A stretch of 64,000 nt of DNA from contig DATMYF010000110.1 in NCBI GenBank assembly GCA_035561075.1, forward strand, positions 1 to 64,000, written 5' to 3'. The notes beneath the pieces were generated by a model, which made no database searches, had not been told where the DNA came from, and saw only the letters and a program-made list of their open reading frames with translations. Both the position numbers and the translations under genes were made by a program. Numbering within the stretch: the stretch's first letter is position 1; every line of letters begins with the position of its first letter. This document shows positions 26,291 through 34,320 of the stretch, in pieces. The stretch comes from JAMCRM01 sp035561075 (lineage in GTDB: Bacteria; Acidobacteriota; Terriglobia; Bryobacterales; Bryobacteraceae).

Positions 26291-27283
26291 CTAGTAGCTC
26301 CAGCGCCAGAGTGATGCGCCGGCAGTGTAGCCCGCGCCCACGGCCGCGTACATCACCAGGTCGCCCTTCTTCAGCAGGCCTTGCGCGATGGCGTCGCGCG
26401 TTGCCAGCGGAATCGTGCCCGCGGTGGTGTTGCCGTACCGGTCGATGTTGATCAGCACTTTTTCGATCGGGATCCCTAACCGCTCGGCAGCCGCCATGAT
26501 GATGCGGCGGTTGGCCTGGTGCGGCACCATCACGGCCACGTCGTCGCCGGTGAGGCCGTTGCGCGCCAGCAGGTCGCGGCAGGATTCATACATCTTCCGC
26601 ACCGCGTACTTGAAGACCTGCTGGCCTTCCTGGTGAACATAGTGCAGCCGGTTGGCCACCGTTTCCGCGGAAGCAGGCATGCGGCTTCCACCAGCGGGCA
26701 TTTTCAGGAACTCTCCGCCCGAGCCGTCCACTTCCCCGAGGAAGTCGACATAGCCTGCGTCCTCACCGTCCTCGGCCGGTTCCAACAGCATGGCTCCGGC
26801 GCCGTCGCCGAACAGCACGCAGGTGGCTCGGTCGGTGTAATCGATGATGCGGCTCATGGTGTCCGCCCCGATCACCAGCACTTTCTTGTGCGTGCCCCCT
26901 GAGACCAGGTGCGCGCCAGTGGTGAGCCCATAAACGAAGCTCGAACAGGCGGCGATCAGGTCGAAGCCCCACGCGCCTTTGGCCCCAATCTTATGCTGCA
27001 CCAGGCACGCGGTGGACGGGAACAGCATGTCCGGAGTGACGGTGCAAACCACGATGGCGTCCACTTCAGGCGCCGCGACGCCGCGCTGCGCAAGCGCGCA
27101 GCGAGCCGCTTCCGCAGCCATGTCGCTGGTGGCGACGTCCGGATCGGCGATGTGGCGTTCCCGAATGCCGGTGCGCTCCAGGATCCACTCATTGCTCGTT
27201 TTGACGAGCCGCTCCAGGTCTTGGTTGGTCAGGACGCGCGGCGGCACGTAGCAACCGAGCGCTGTTATTTTCGCTCTAGCCAT
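26291..27283 (-). CDS. fabH: Beta-ketoacyl-ACP synthase III
   Basis: 330 aa, the usual FabH length. The Cys-His-Asn triad is clear: Cys113 in AACSSFVYG, His255 in VPHQANRR and Asn285 in RYGNTTAGT. It starts fatty acid synthesis by condensing acetyl- or branched acyl-CoA with malonyl-ACP in the cytoplasm. It stands alone on the minus strand, convergent with the sulfatase gene and divergent from the SprT-like gene. A TACCCT box lies 10 nt before the ATG. No other fab gene is adjacent. A branched-chain primer preference would fit a lineage making iso-fatty acids but cannot be read from the sequence. Confidence 0.95.
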   Translation of the reverse strand: MARAKITALGCYVPPRVLTNQDLERLVKTSNEWILERTGIRERHIADPDVATSDMAAEAARCALAQRGVAAPEVDAIVVCTVTPDMLFPSTACLVQHKIGAKGAWGFDLIAACSSFVYGLTTGAHLVSGGTHKKVLVIGADTMSRIIDYTDRATCVLFGDGAGAMLLEPAEDGEDAGYVDFLGEVDGSGGEFLKMPAGGSRMPASAETVANRLHYVHQEGQQVFKYAVRKMYESCRDLLARNGLTGDDVAVMVPHQANRRIIMAAAERLGIPIEKVLINIDRYGNTTAGTIPLATRDAIAQGLLKKGDLVMYAAVGAGYTAGASLWRWSY

Positions 27284-27347
27284 TAGCTTTTTCAGGGTAG
27301 CAGACCGCGCGACGGAAGGGGATTCGAAATGCTAAAGTCAGGGGTAA

Positions 27348-28085
27348 ATGCAGGAGCCTCAGGAACCGCAGCTTCTCGCTGCGGCGCAGAGTTCCCTTTT
27401 CTTCGAAAGCGCGGAGGAGTTATACAGCCGCGTGTTTCACGAATTAAAGCCGCGCACCGCCATTCCGCGGATGCGAATCGAATTCTGCCGGTTCGCCAAT
27501 GCCGATAGTTTCATCCGCTTGGAAGAAGGCGAAATTCACGTCCGTATCACGGACCTGCTGGAGGGCGCGCCGGCCCCCGTGATGGAGGCGCTCGCCTATA
27601 TCCTGCTGTATAAGCTCTACCGCCGCCCCGTCCCCCGCATCTACAACCATCGCTACCGGCTGTATCTCAACCGCAAGGATATGCGGCGGCAGATGCACCT
27701 GGTGCGGCAGATCCGCGGGCGCAAGTTTCTCTCCGGTCCACAGGGCAAGCACTACAACCTGGACGAGATATTTGAAGAGGTGAATGCGGCGTACTTCGAC
27801 GGCATGCTGGGGCGCCCACAGATGGGCTGGAGCCGCGGCGCCTCGCGCTCCATGCTGGGACACTTCGATCCGTCCCACAACGCCATCATCATCAGCCGGA
27901 TCTTCGATCGGGCGAACGTGCCGCGGCTGGCGCTCGAATATGTGATGTTCCACGAGATGCTGCACCTGCGCTATCCCGTGGATCATAACGGAGCCCGGCG
28001 CCGCGTGCACACCCGCGAGTTCCGCGACGCCGAGAAGAGTTTCCCCCGGCTGAAGGAAGCCCGGGAGATGCTCAAGCACCTGTAA
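27348..28085 (+). CDS. SprT-like zinc metalloprotease-domain protein
   Basis: 245 aa. A zincin motif, His202-Glu203-x2-His206 in FHEMLHLRYP, is followed by His221 in VHTREF as probable third ligand, in the C-terminal half that matches SprT-like domains (EVNAAYFDGML, then AIIISRIFD). Residues 1-125 are poorly conserved and basic. SprT-like proteins include DNA-protein crosslink proteases and uncharacterised bacterial members; the role here is open. There is no signal peptide, so it is cytoplasmic. TAAAGT lies 9 nt upstream of the ATG and no ribosome-binding site is seen. Its stop is 2 nt from that of the convergent NYN gene. Confidence 0.8.
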   Translation: MQEPQEPQLLAAAQSSLFFESAEELYSRVFHELKPRTAIPRMRIEFCRFANADSFIRLEEGEIHVRITDLLEGAPAPVMEALAYILLYKLYRRPVPRIYNHRYRLYLNRKDMRRQMHLVRQIRGRKFLSGPQGKHYNLDEIFEEVNAAYFDGMLGRPQMGWSRGASRSMLGHFDPSHNAIIISRIFDRANVPRLALEYVMFHEMLHLRYPVDHNGARRRVHTREFRDAEKSFPRLKEAREMLKHL

Positions 28086-28087
28086 TG

Positions 28088-29422
28088 TTAGTCGCCGGTA
28101 GTCTTCTTGCGCGGCCGGGGGGTCCGCTTCTTCGTGGGCGACACGTTGCCGTTACCGCCAGACGATTTGCGCACAGGCGCGCGGCGCACCCGCTTGGCCT
28201 TTGCCGGCGGCGTCTCCACCAGGGGCTGCTCGATGATCCCCATGGCATTAGGCTGCCCGGCGACCAGCGGCTGCGGCTCTTCCACTTCCTCTTCCGGCGC
28301 CACTTCCGGCTCCGGTTCGGCGGGCGGCGGGGCCGGCGGATGGAACTCCGCGCCCAGGTACGCCATCAAGCCTCGCTCTTCATCCGGTTGAATGCGCACC
28401 ACGCCCTTGTCCTGCGCGTAGTTGAGCATTTCGCCGAACTCCTGGAAACCGAACTGCTTCCAATCGAAGTTGGGAGACTCCTGGCCCACCCATTCCGCCA
28501 GCGTGTCTGCCGCGACACCCTCTTCCATTTCGATGCGGTGCGTTTCGAGCACGTCACGCAGCACCGGAAGGGACTCTTCAGGCTTAGACGCGGCCTTTTC
28601 GGGCACCGCCGAGCCTTTGCGCTTGATCATGTACCGGCCTTCGCCGCCGGTCACCTGTACGTAATTCGATTTCTGCAGCTTCTCGACGAAGTCGGTAAAA
28701 GAATTGGCGCCGTAAGCCTTCTCGTTGAAGGTGGGGTCCAGTTGCAGCATGGTGGATTTAAGCAGCCCGAGTTGAGGACGCACCTCGCGCCGCTCCAGCA
28801 CCTGAAGCGCGCGTTCCACCAGCGGCATCGCCTGCGCCAGATCGAGCGCCACCGACGGCCGCCGCTGTTGCCCGCGCTGCTGCTGGTGCGGCTGCGACTG
28901 CGATTGCGACTGCTGCTGGTGATGAGGCTGAGGCTGCCGCGTGACGGGCCGGGATTCGTCGAGCAGCGATTCGTAGCTGACGAACTCGTGACAGTTCTTT
29001 TGCAGAATCGTGCTGGTGAAGGCGCGCCCGCCCACGACATAGACTCGCTTGTCGTACTGCTTGAGCTTGTTCACCAGCGCGATGAAATCGCTGTCCCCGC
29101 TGACGATGGCGAACGAATTGATGTGTTCGTGCGTGAAGGCCATCTCCAGCGCGTCCAGCGCCAGGTTGATATCGGCGCCATTCTTGTCGCCGCGCGGCGA
29201 CGGATCCCGCTGCACCATTTGCACGGCGTGCTCGGCGAGGGCGCGCGTGGCCGTATCTTGCCGTCCCCAATTCGCGTACGCGAACTTGGTGACGATCTCG
29301 CCGCGTTCTTTGAGCGCGTCCAGCACCGCGGCAACATCGAATTCCCGCTGTAAGGTGGATTTGACGCCGATCTCGATATTGTCGAAATCGATGAACACGG
29401 CAATTTTCAACTTCTCTTCCAT
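28088..29422 (-). CDS. NYN-domain putative ribonuclease with LOTUS/OST-HTH domains
   Basis: 444 aa. Residues 5-160 form a NYN (PIN-like) nuclease domain with the expected acids: Asp12/Asp14 in FIDFDN, Asp84 in GADINLALD and Asp110/Asp112 in SGDSDF. A Gln/His-rich linker follows at about 176-200. Two winged-helix OST-HTH (LOTUS)-like domains are seen at about 205-280 and 295-370. The C-terminal tail is Pro/Glu-rich, then strongly basic (RVRRAPVRK, KKRTPRPRKK), fitting nucleic acid binding. ATG 29422 is chosen with AAAGGA about 9 nt upstream; a longer frame lacks support. It likely cleaves or binds RNA; the target is unknown. LOTUS domains are known to bind RNA G-quadruplexes or protein partners in other systems. 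Confidence 0.86.
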   Translation of the reverse strand: MEEKLKIAVFIDFDNIEIGVKSTLQREFDVAAVLDALKERGEIVTKFAYANWGRQDTATRALAEHAVQMVQRDPSPRGDKNGADINLALDALEMAFTHEHINSFAIVSGDSDFIALVNKLKQYDKRVYVVGGRAFTSTILQKNCHEFVSYESLLDESRPVTRQPQPHHQQQSQSQSQPHQQQRGQQRRPSVALDLAQAMPLVERALQVLERREVRPQLGLLKSTMLQLDPTFNEKAYGANSFTDFVEKLQKSNYVQVTGGEGRYMIKRKGSAVPEKAASKPEESLPVLRDVLETHRIEMEEGVAADTLAEWVGQESPNFDWKQFGFQEFGEMLNYAQDKGVVRIQPDEERGLMAYLGAEFHPPAPPPAEPEPEVAPEEEVEEPQPLVAGQPNAMGIIEQPLVETPPAKAKRVRRAPVRKSSGGNGNVSPTKKRTPRPRKKTTGD

Positions 29423-29598
29423 GTCGACTTTCCTTTGTGAGGCATTCGGCATTGAGGAATACCGATCGCGCATGCAACCTTTACGAGGCGGGACGCCGGA
29501 TGGGTATCTCGGCCCGGTTGTGGCGCGGGGGGCAGACGGCCGATGGCTGCCGCCCCCACGCTAATCCTACCACGGGCAGAACGGCAAAGTCGCGGGTT

Positions 29599-29604
29599 TA
29601 CAAT
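29599..29604 (+). promoter_or_regulatory. -10-like box abutting the gene at 29611
   Basis: TACAAT with 6 nt before the ATG at 29611 and no ribosome-binding site. The 188-nt intergenic region 29423-29610 holds nothing else that I can recognise. Confidence 0.55.
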
Positions 29605-29610
29605 AAAGTT

Positions 29611-30027
29611 ATGCGGACTTGCCTGGTTTGGCTGGCCCTGGGGATGGGGTGTCTGGCTGCCGATTCGGAATCCATTGCCGTGCGCGGCAAACTAATGGAG
29701 CACCAGGGCAAGGCCGCCATCGAAACCGCCGCCCGCAAGCTCATCTACCTGGAGGGCGACGAGCCCACGACCGGGGTGATCCGCGACGCGCGCCTGCGGG
29801 GCTCCGATTTCGAAGCCCGGGGCCGCTTCACCGCCCCGGACCGCTTCCGCATCGACCCGATCCATACCCGCGCCATATCCGTCTACAAGGACGGCAAGCC
29901 CCGGCTCGTCACCTACTGGTGTGAGACCTGCGGCATCCGCAGTTGGACCCCCGGCAAGTGCTGGTGCTGTCAGGAGGAGACCGCCCTCGACCTGCGCGAC
30001 TCCGAAACACTGCCCGATACGCCCTGA
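29611..30027 (+). CDS. Small secreted Cys-rich protein of unknown function
   Basis: 138 aa. Residues 1-17 (MRTCLVWLALGMGCLAA) are a signal peptide. The body is a small beta-type domain (SIAVRGKLMEHQGKAAIE). Near the C-terminus four cysteines form a WCETCG plus CWCC cluster (about 107-124), suggesting a zinc ribbon or disulfide pair. I do not recognise the family. It reads upstream of the aldose epimerase gene on the same strand, 26 nt apart, but each has its own -10-like box. The frame is open further upstream without a credible start; ATG 29611 gives the signal peptide. Confidence 0.72.
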   Translation: MRTCLVWLALGMGCLAADSESIAVRGKLMEHQGKAAIETAARKLIYLEGDEPTTGVIRDARLRGSDFEARGRFTAPDRFRIDPIHTRAISVYKDGKPRLVTYWCETCGIRSWTPGKCWCCQEETALDLRDSETLPDTP

Positions 30028-30041
30028 CCTCCCCGGCGATA

Positions 30042-30047
30042 TAGAAT
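30042..30047 (+). promoter_or_regulatory. -10-like box abutting the aldose epimerase gene
   Basis: TAGAAT with 6 nt before the ATG at 30054, and no Shine-Dalgarno sequence. It lies in the 26-nt gap after the preceding gene. Confidence 0.55.
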
Positions 30048-30053
30048 CTTTAG

Positions 30054-31112
30054 ATGGCGCCCATTCTACGCCGCGGTTTCGCGGCGCCGTTCCTGTTCGC
30101 TTTGTTTGTTCCGCTTATGTCGCAAGCAGCCAATTACTCCGCCGCCACCGCCGTCCTCGACGGCATCGAAGTGGTGCGGCTGGCCGATGCCGCCCGCCGC
30201 GTGGAAGTCTCCATTGTGCCGTCCATCGGGAACCTGGCCTATGAAATGAAGGTCGGCGGCAAGGAGGTCCTCTGGTTCCCGTACCGCAGCCTCGCCGAGT
30301 TCAAGGCCAAGCCCTCGCTCTGCGGTATTCCATTCCTGGCACCCTGGGCAAACCGCCTGGACCAGGATGCCTTCTGGGCCAACGGCAAAAAGTACATGCT
30401 GAACGCCGACCTCGGCAACCTGCGCCGCGACCCCAGCGGCAAGCCCATTCACGGGCTGCTGGCGTTCTCGTCCGCCTGGAAGATCGCGGCCATGGACGCC
30501 GATGCCCGCGAGGCGCGCCTTACCAGCCGCCTTGAATTCTGGCGCTACCCGGACCTGATGGCGCAGTTCCCCTTCGCGCACGCCATCGAGATGACCTACC
30601 GGCTGCGCGACGGCGTGCTTGAAGTGGAGACCGTGCTCGAGAATCTCTCGAACGCGCCCATGCCGGTAGCCGTGGGGTATCACCCTTACTTCCAGGTGCC
30701 CGGAGCGCCACGCGATTCGTGGAAGGCCCACATGCCCGCCCGCGAGCACGTGACGCTCTCAAAGGAACTTATCCCCACCGGTGAGCGCCGTCCCGCGGCC
30801 CATCCCGATCCCCAACCCCTCGCTGGAACGCAGCTTGACGACGTTTTCACGGGGCTCGTGCGCGGCCAGGACGGCAGGTCCGAATTCTGGGTGGATGGCG
30901 GCGGCGCTCGTGTCTCGGTCACCTACGGGCCGCTTTATAAAGTGGCCGTGGTATACGCACCGGCGGGCCGTGATTTCATCTGCTTCGAACCCATGGCGGC
31001 GCTCACCAACGCCTTCAACCTGGCACACGAGGGCAAGTATCCGGAACTGCAAAGCGTGCCCCCGGGGGGCCGCTGGCGCGAGAGTTTCTGGGTGGCTACA
31101 TCGGGCCTGTAA
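30054..31112 (+). CDS. Secreted aldose 1-epimerase family protein
   Basis: 352-aa galactose-mutarotase-fold protein. The core shows GNLAYEMKVGGKEVLW, PFLAPWANRL (the usual substrate-side block), KPIHGLLAFSSAW (His of the catalytic region) and VAVGYHPYF, another conserved His. It interconverts alpha and beta anomers of aldoses or binds related sugars. A signal peptide (about 1-25) places it outside the cytoplasm, which is less common for GalM and fits extracellular sugar processing. It is followed at 36 nt by an M14 peptidase gene. The exact sugar is not determinable. Confidence 0.86.
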   Translation: MAPILRRGFAAPFLFALFVPLMSQAANYSAATAVLDGIEVVRLADAARRVEVSIVPSIGNLAYEMKVGGKEVLWFPYRSLAEFKAKPSLCGIPFLAPWANRLDQDAFWANGKKYMLNADLGNLRRDPSGKPIHGLLAFSSAWKIAAMDADAREARLTSRLEFWRYPDLMAQFPFAHAIEMTYRLRDGVLEVETVLENLSNAPMPVAVGYHPYFQVPGAPRDSWKAHMPAREHVTLSKELIPTGERRPAAHPDPQPLAGTQLDDVFTGLVRGQDGRSEFWVDGGGARVSVTYGPLYKVAVVYAPAGRDFICFEPMAALTNAFNLAHEGKYPELQSVPPGGRWRESFWVATSGL

Positions 31113-31148
31113 TCCGCATCGGGCGGCCGCGCTACACTGTACGTTCCT

Positions 31149-33836
31149 ATGCGTACGGTGTTCTGCCTGATCGCCTTGGCGCTGCCCCTGGCGGCCCAGA
31201 AACCGTTTCAGTTCTGGCCGGGAGCCACGTACGACCCGGCGATCCCGACTCACCGGAAGGTGCTCGGCTACGAGCCCGGCGAGCGCATTACTACGCACGA
31301 CGGCATCCTGCGTTACCTCAACGCACTGGCCTCAGCCACCCCTCGATTTAAGGTGTTCGAGTACGGTGAAACCTGGGAGGGCCGCAAGCTGGTCTACGCG
31401 GCCCTCGGGTCCGAAGCCAATATGCGTCGGCTGCCCGAAATCCGCGCCGCAATCGGGCGCCTGGCAGATCCACGTAGAACCCCCGCCCCCGAGGCCCGCA
31501 AGCTCGCAGCCGACCTGCCCGCGGTAGTGTGGCTCGCCTATGGCGTGCACGGCAACGAGATCTCCTCTCCGGATGCCGCTCTCCTCACCTGCTACCACCT
31601 GCTGGCCGCACGCAACGACAAAATGGCGGACCTGATCCTGGCCAACGTTCTGTTGCTGGTCACCCCCATCCAGAACCCCGACGGCCGCGAGCGATTCATC
31701 CACCACTTCGAACAGAACCGCGGCCTGGAGCCGGACGCCAGCCCCGCCGCCGCCGAACGGAACGAGGCATGGCCCGGGGGCCGATCCAACCACTATCTCT
31801 TCGACATGAATCGCGACTGGATCGCCCTGACTCAGCCCGAGATTCGCGACCAGGTGAAGGCGCTGCTCGAATGGTACCCGCAGGTCTTCGTGGACCTGCA
31901 CGAGATGGGCGGCGACAACACCTATTTCTTCGCCCCCGATGCCGATCCCTTCAACCCGCACCTCACCCGTGAACAGCGCGAAAGCCTCGGCCTCTTCGGC
32001 AAGAACAACGCCCGCTGGTTCGACCGGTTCGGCATCGACTACTTCACGCGCGACGTCTTCGACGCCTTCTACCCCGGCTACGGCGCCAGTTGGCCGGCCT
32101 ACCACGGCGCTATCGCGATGACCTATGAGCAGGCGTCCGTGCGCGGCATGGTCGTGCGGAAGAGCAACGGCAACCTCCTCCACTTTCGCGATTCCGTGCG
32201 GCATCACTTCGTGGCGTCGCTGTCCACCGCCGAGACCGCCGCGCGCAACCGCCAAAAGCTGCTCGACGGCTTCTATCGTTACCGCGCCACTGCCATCGAG
32301 GAAGGCGCCAACGAGCCCGTCAAAGAGTACGTGCTCCCACGCGGTCGCGACTTCGCCGCCACCGACAAGCTGGCCGGGTTGCTGGTGCGGCACGGCGTGG
32401 AGGTCGCCCGCGCCCGCGCTCCCTTCCACAACGGCGGCCGCGAGTTCCCCGCCGGCAGCTATGTCGTGCGGCTCGCGCAACCGGCCAAGCGGCTTGTCCG
32501 CACCCTGCTCGACCCTGTCGTTGCCATGGACGCGCCCTTCCTGGCCGCCGAGGAGGACCGCCGCCGCTCCAGCCGCTCCAGCGAGATCTACGACGTTACG
32601 GCATGGTCGCTGCCCCTGATGTTCAACGTGGAAGCGGTGCCGTGCGCCCAGGTATCCCAGGGCCAGTTTCACCCGGCCACAGGCGACCTGATTCTGCCCG
32701 GGGAAGTGCACGGCAAAGCTGCCGTGGCTTACCTGGTGCCGTGGGGATCGGCCGCCGCCGGGCGATTGCTCGCGGCCGCGCTGCGCCAGGAGCTGCGTGT
32801 CCTTTCGAGCGACCGGCCGTTGACCCTGAACGGTACGAAATACCCGTCCGGCAGCCTCATCTTCAAGCTCAGCGAAAACCCGCCGGACCTTCACGAAAGG
32901 CTCGTCGCGCTAGCCGGCTCTACCGGCGCCAATGTCGACGCCACGGCTACCGGCTGGGTCGACGAAGGCGTCAATTTCGGTAGCCGCTGGGTGGTGCAGG
33001 TGCGTAGGCCGTCCATCGCAATGGCTTGGGACGCGCCGGTATCCTCCTCCGCCGCCGGTGCGACACGATACGTTCTCGAGCGCCAGTTCGGCTACCCAGT
33101 CACCGCCATCCGTACACAGCATCTCTCCAAGGCCGACTTGGGCAAATTTCACGTACTCATCCTGCCCCCGGGCGGCAATTATGCCCAGGTACTCGGTCCC
33201 GCCGGCATTCGGCGCGTTAAGGAGTGGGTGAGCACGGGCGGCACCCTGGTGGCGACGGGCGAAGCGGTCTCGTTCCTCGCGGAGAAGGGGGTGGAATTGC
33301 TGGCGGTCGCACAGGAGAATTTGTACACCGAAGCGGAGCCCAAAAAGCCCGAAATGCCTGCAAGTCCCGCACCGGCCGAGCCCGGCGCCCCCGCTCGCAT
33401 CCCTGGTAAAGTGCTGGCCAGCGAAAGCGACTTCCGGAAAGCCATCCAGCCGGAAAAGGCACCGCCCGACGGCGTTGCGGGCGTGCTGGTGCGGGCACGC
33501 TTGGACCCTGACCACTGGATCACAGCCGGAGTGGGCGAGACTGTGACGGCGCTGGTTGCGGGCCGTTCTATCTACAGCCCTATCAGGCTCGATAAGGGAG
33601 TCAATGCGGCATATTTCGACGCGCCCGACAAGCTACTGGCGAGCGGCTATTTGTGGGAGGAAAACCGAAAGCAACTGGCCTTCAAGCCACTGCTGATCGT
33701 GCAGCCGGAAGGCCGCGGTAATGTAGTGGGCTTCACCGCCGACCCCACCTTCCGCGCCTACATGGACGGCCTGAATATGCTATTTCTGAATGCCCTCTTC
33801 CGCGGACCGGCGCACGCCCGCCGGTCGGGGCTGTAA
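31149..33836 (+). CDS. Secreted M14 zinc carboxypeptidase with C-terminal amidotransferase-like domain
   Basis: 895 aa with a signal peptide at 1-16. The zinc site is His134-x2-Glu137 in YGVHGNEIS. FDMNRDW and DLHEMGGDNTYFF are further conserved blocks, and Glu in MTYEQAS is the probable catalytic base. Residues about 570-800 hold a second domain (LILPPGGNYAQVLG, VSTGGTLVATG) that looks like a class-I amidotransferase-like fold seen in large M14 proteins. It is expected to trim peptides outside the cytoplasm. The start follows TACACT by 10 nt. At this size it belongs to the long M14 group common in Acidobacteriota and Bacteroidota, not to short carboxypeptidases. Confidence 0.87.
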   Translation: MRTVFCLIALALPLAAQKPFQFWPGATYDPAIPTHRKVLGYEPGERITTHDGILRYLNALASATPRFKVFEYGETWEGRKLVYAALGSEANMRRLPEIRAAIGRLADPRRTPAPEARKLAADLPAVVWLAYGVHGNEISSPDAALLTCYHLLAARNDKMADLILANVLLLVTPIQNPDGRERFIHHFEQNRGLEPDASPAAAERNEAWPGGRSNHYLFDMNRDWIALTQPEIRDQVKALLEWYPQVFVDLHEMGGDNTYFFAPDADPFNPHLTREQRESLGLFGKNNARWFDRFGIDYFTRDVFDAFYPGYGASWPAYHGAIAMTYEQASVRGMVVRKSNGNLLHFRDSVRHHFVASLSTAETAARNRQKLLDGFYRYRATAIEEGANEPVKEYVLPRGRDFAATDKLAGLLVRHGVEVARARAPFHNGGREFPAGSYVVRLAQPAKRLVRTLLDPVVAMDAPFLAAEEDRRRSSRSSEIYDVTAWSLPLMFNVEAVPCAQVSQGQFHPATGDLILPGEVHGKAAVAYLVPWGSAAAGRLLAAALRQELRVLSSDRPLTLNGTKYPSGSLIFKLSENPPDLHERLVALAGSTGANVDATATGWVDEGVNFGSRWVVQVRRPSIAMAWDAPVSSSAAGATRYVLERQFGYPVTAIRTQHLSKADLGKFHVLILPPGGNYAQVLGPAGIRRVKEWVSTGGTLVATGEAVSFLAEKGVELLAVAQENLYTEAEPKKPEMPASPAPAEPGAPARIPGKVLASESDFRKAIQPEKAPPDGVAGVLVRARLDPDHWITAGVGETVTALVAGRSIYSPIRLDKGVNAAYFDAPDKLLASGYLWEENRKQLAFKPLLIVQPEGRGNVVGFTADPTFRAYMDGLNMLFLNALFRGPAHARRSGL

Positions 33837-33841
33837 TGGGG

Positions 33842-33847
33842 TAGAAT
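33842..33847 (+). promoter_or_regulatory. -10-like box abutting the 66-aa membrane protein gene
   Basis: TAGAAT with 7 nt before GTG 33855; no ribosome-binding site. It begins 6 nt after the preceding stop. Confidence 0.5.
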
Positions 33848-33854
33848 TGCGGCC

Positions 33855-34055
33855 GTGCTGAAATTCCTGCTCTGGTGCATCCTGTTGGTACTGTGCTGGC
33901 CTCTGGCGTTAGTGGCGCTGTTGCTCTACCCCCTGGTCTGGCTATTACTACTTCCGTTTCGAATCGTGGGGATTGCGGTCGGAGGAGTCCTCGAGCTCTT
34001 ATGGGCGGTGATCACGCTGCCGGCGCGCGCACTGCGATCGCTGACCCGGGCGTAA
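33855..34055 (+). CDS. Small hydrophobic membrane protein (66 aa), unknown function
   Basis: 66 aa, almost entirely hydrophobic, with two likely transmembrane helices (4-28 and 30-55) separated by a Pro-containing turn, and a basic C-terminus. I do not recognise a family. The GTG start is preceded by TAGAAT at 7 nt. It converges with another tiny membrane protein gene, 30 nt between stops. The hydrophobic, Leu-rich frame with a proper start and stop makes it more likely a gene than chance. Confidence 0.6.
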   Translation: MLKFLLWCILLVLCWPLALVALLLYPLVWLLLLPFRIVGIAVGGVLELLWAVITLPARALRSLTRA

Positions 34056-34085
34056 TCCAACCGCAATCCCCGGAACCAACCGCCG

Positions 34086-34235
34086 CTAAACCGCCCGGCG
34101 GCCGGTGATGAGCTGGATGAGCGCGACGGCGATCGCAACCACCAGAAGGAGCCACACGAATCCGCCCAGCGTATACCCGCTTACCATTCCGAGCAGCCAC
34201 AGTACCAGCAGAATCACAAAAATCGTCCAAAGCAT
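34086..34235 (-). CDS. Lmo0937-type small membrane protein
   Basis: 49 aa starting MLWTIFVILLVLWLLGMV and ending LIQLITGRR, with two transmembrane helices. This matches the short lmo0937 family (DUF5670), widespread in bacteria and without a known biochemical role. ATG 34235 is decided by GAGGAG 6 nt upstream; the open frame extends far upstream on the minus strand but only as a shadow of the phosphodiester glycosidase region. It is probably monocistronic and lies downstream of the glycosidase gene. Confidence 0.8.
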   Translation of the reverse strand: MLWTIFVILLVLWLLGMVSGYTLGGFVWLLLVVAIAVALIQLITGRRAV

Positions 34236-34320
34236 ACGTTCTCCTCTCAGTTCCAAATGTGGCCCGCGCCACACCTGAGATAGTGCAGTTGGTATGCCAA
34301 AGAGAGGCGGCGCGAGTAAG

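Noticed and set aside
28085..29353. 422-aa plus-strand frame opposite the NYN-LOTUS gene
   Set aside because: Arg/Leu/His-rich composition produced by the Glu/Gln-rich antisense gene; no motif.
31332..32894. 520-aa minus-strand frame opposite the M14 peptidase
   Set aside because: Gly/Val/Ala-rich shadow; the plus strand carries all M14 catalytic motifs.
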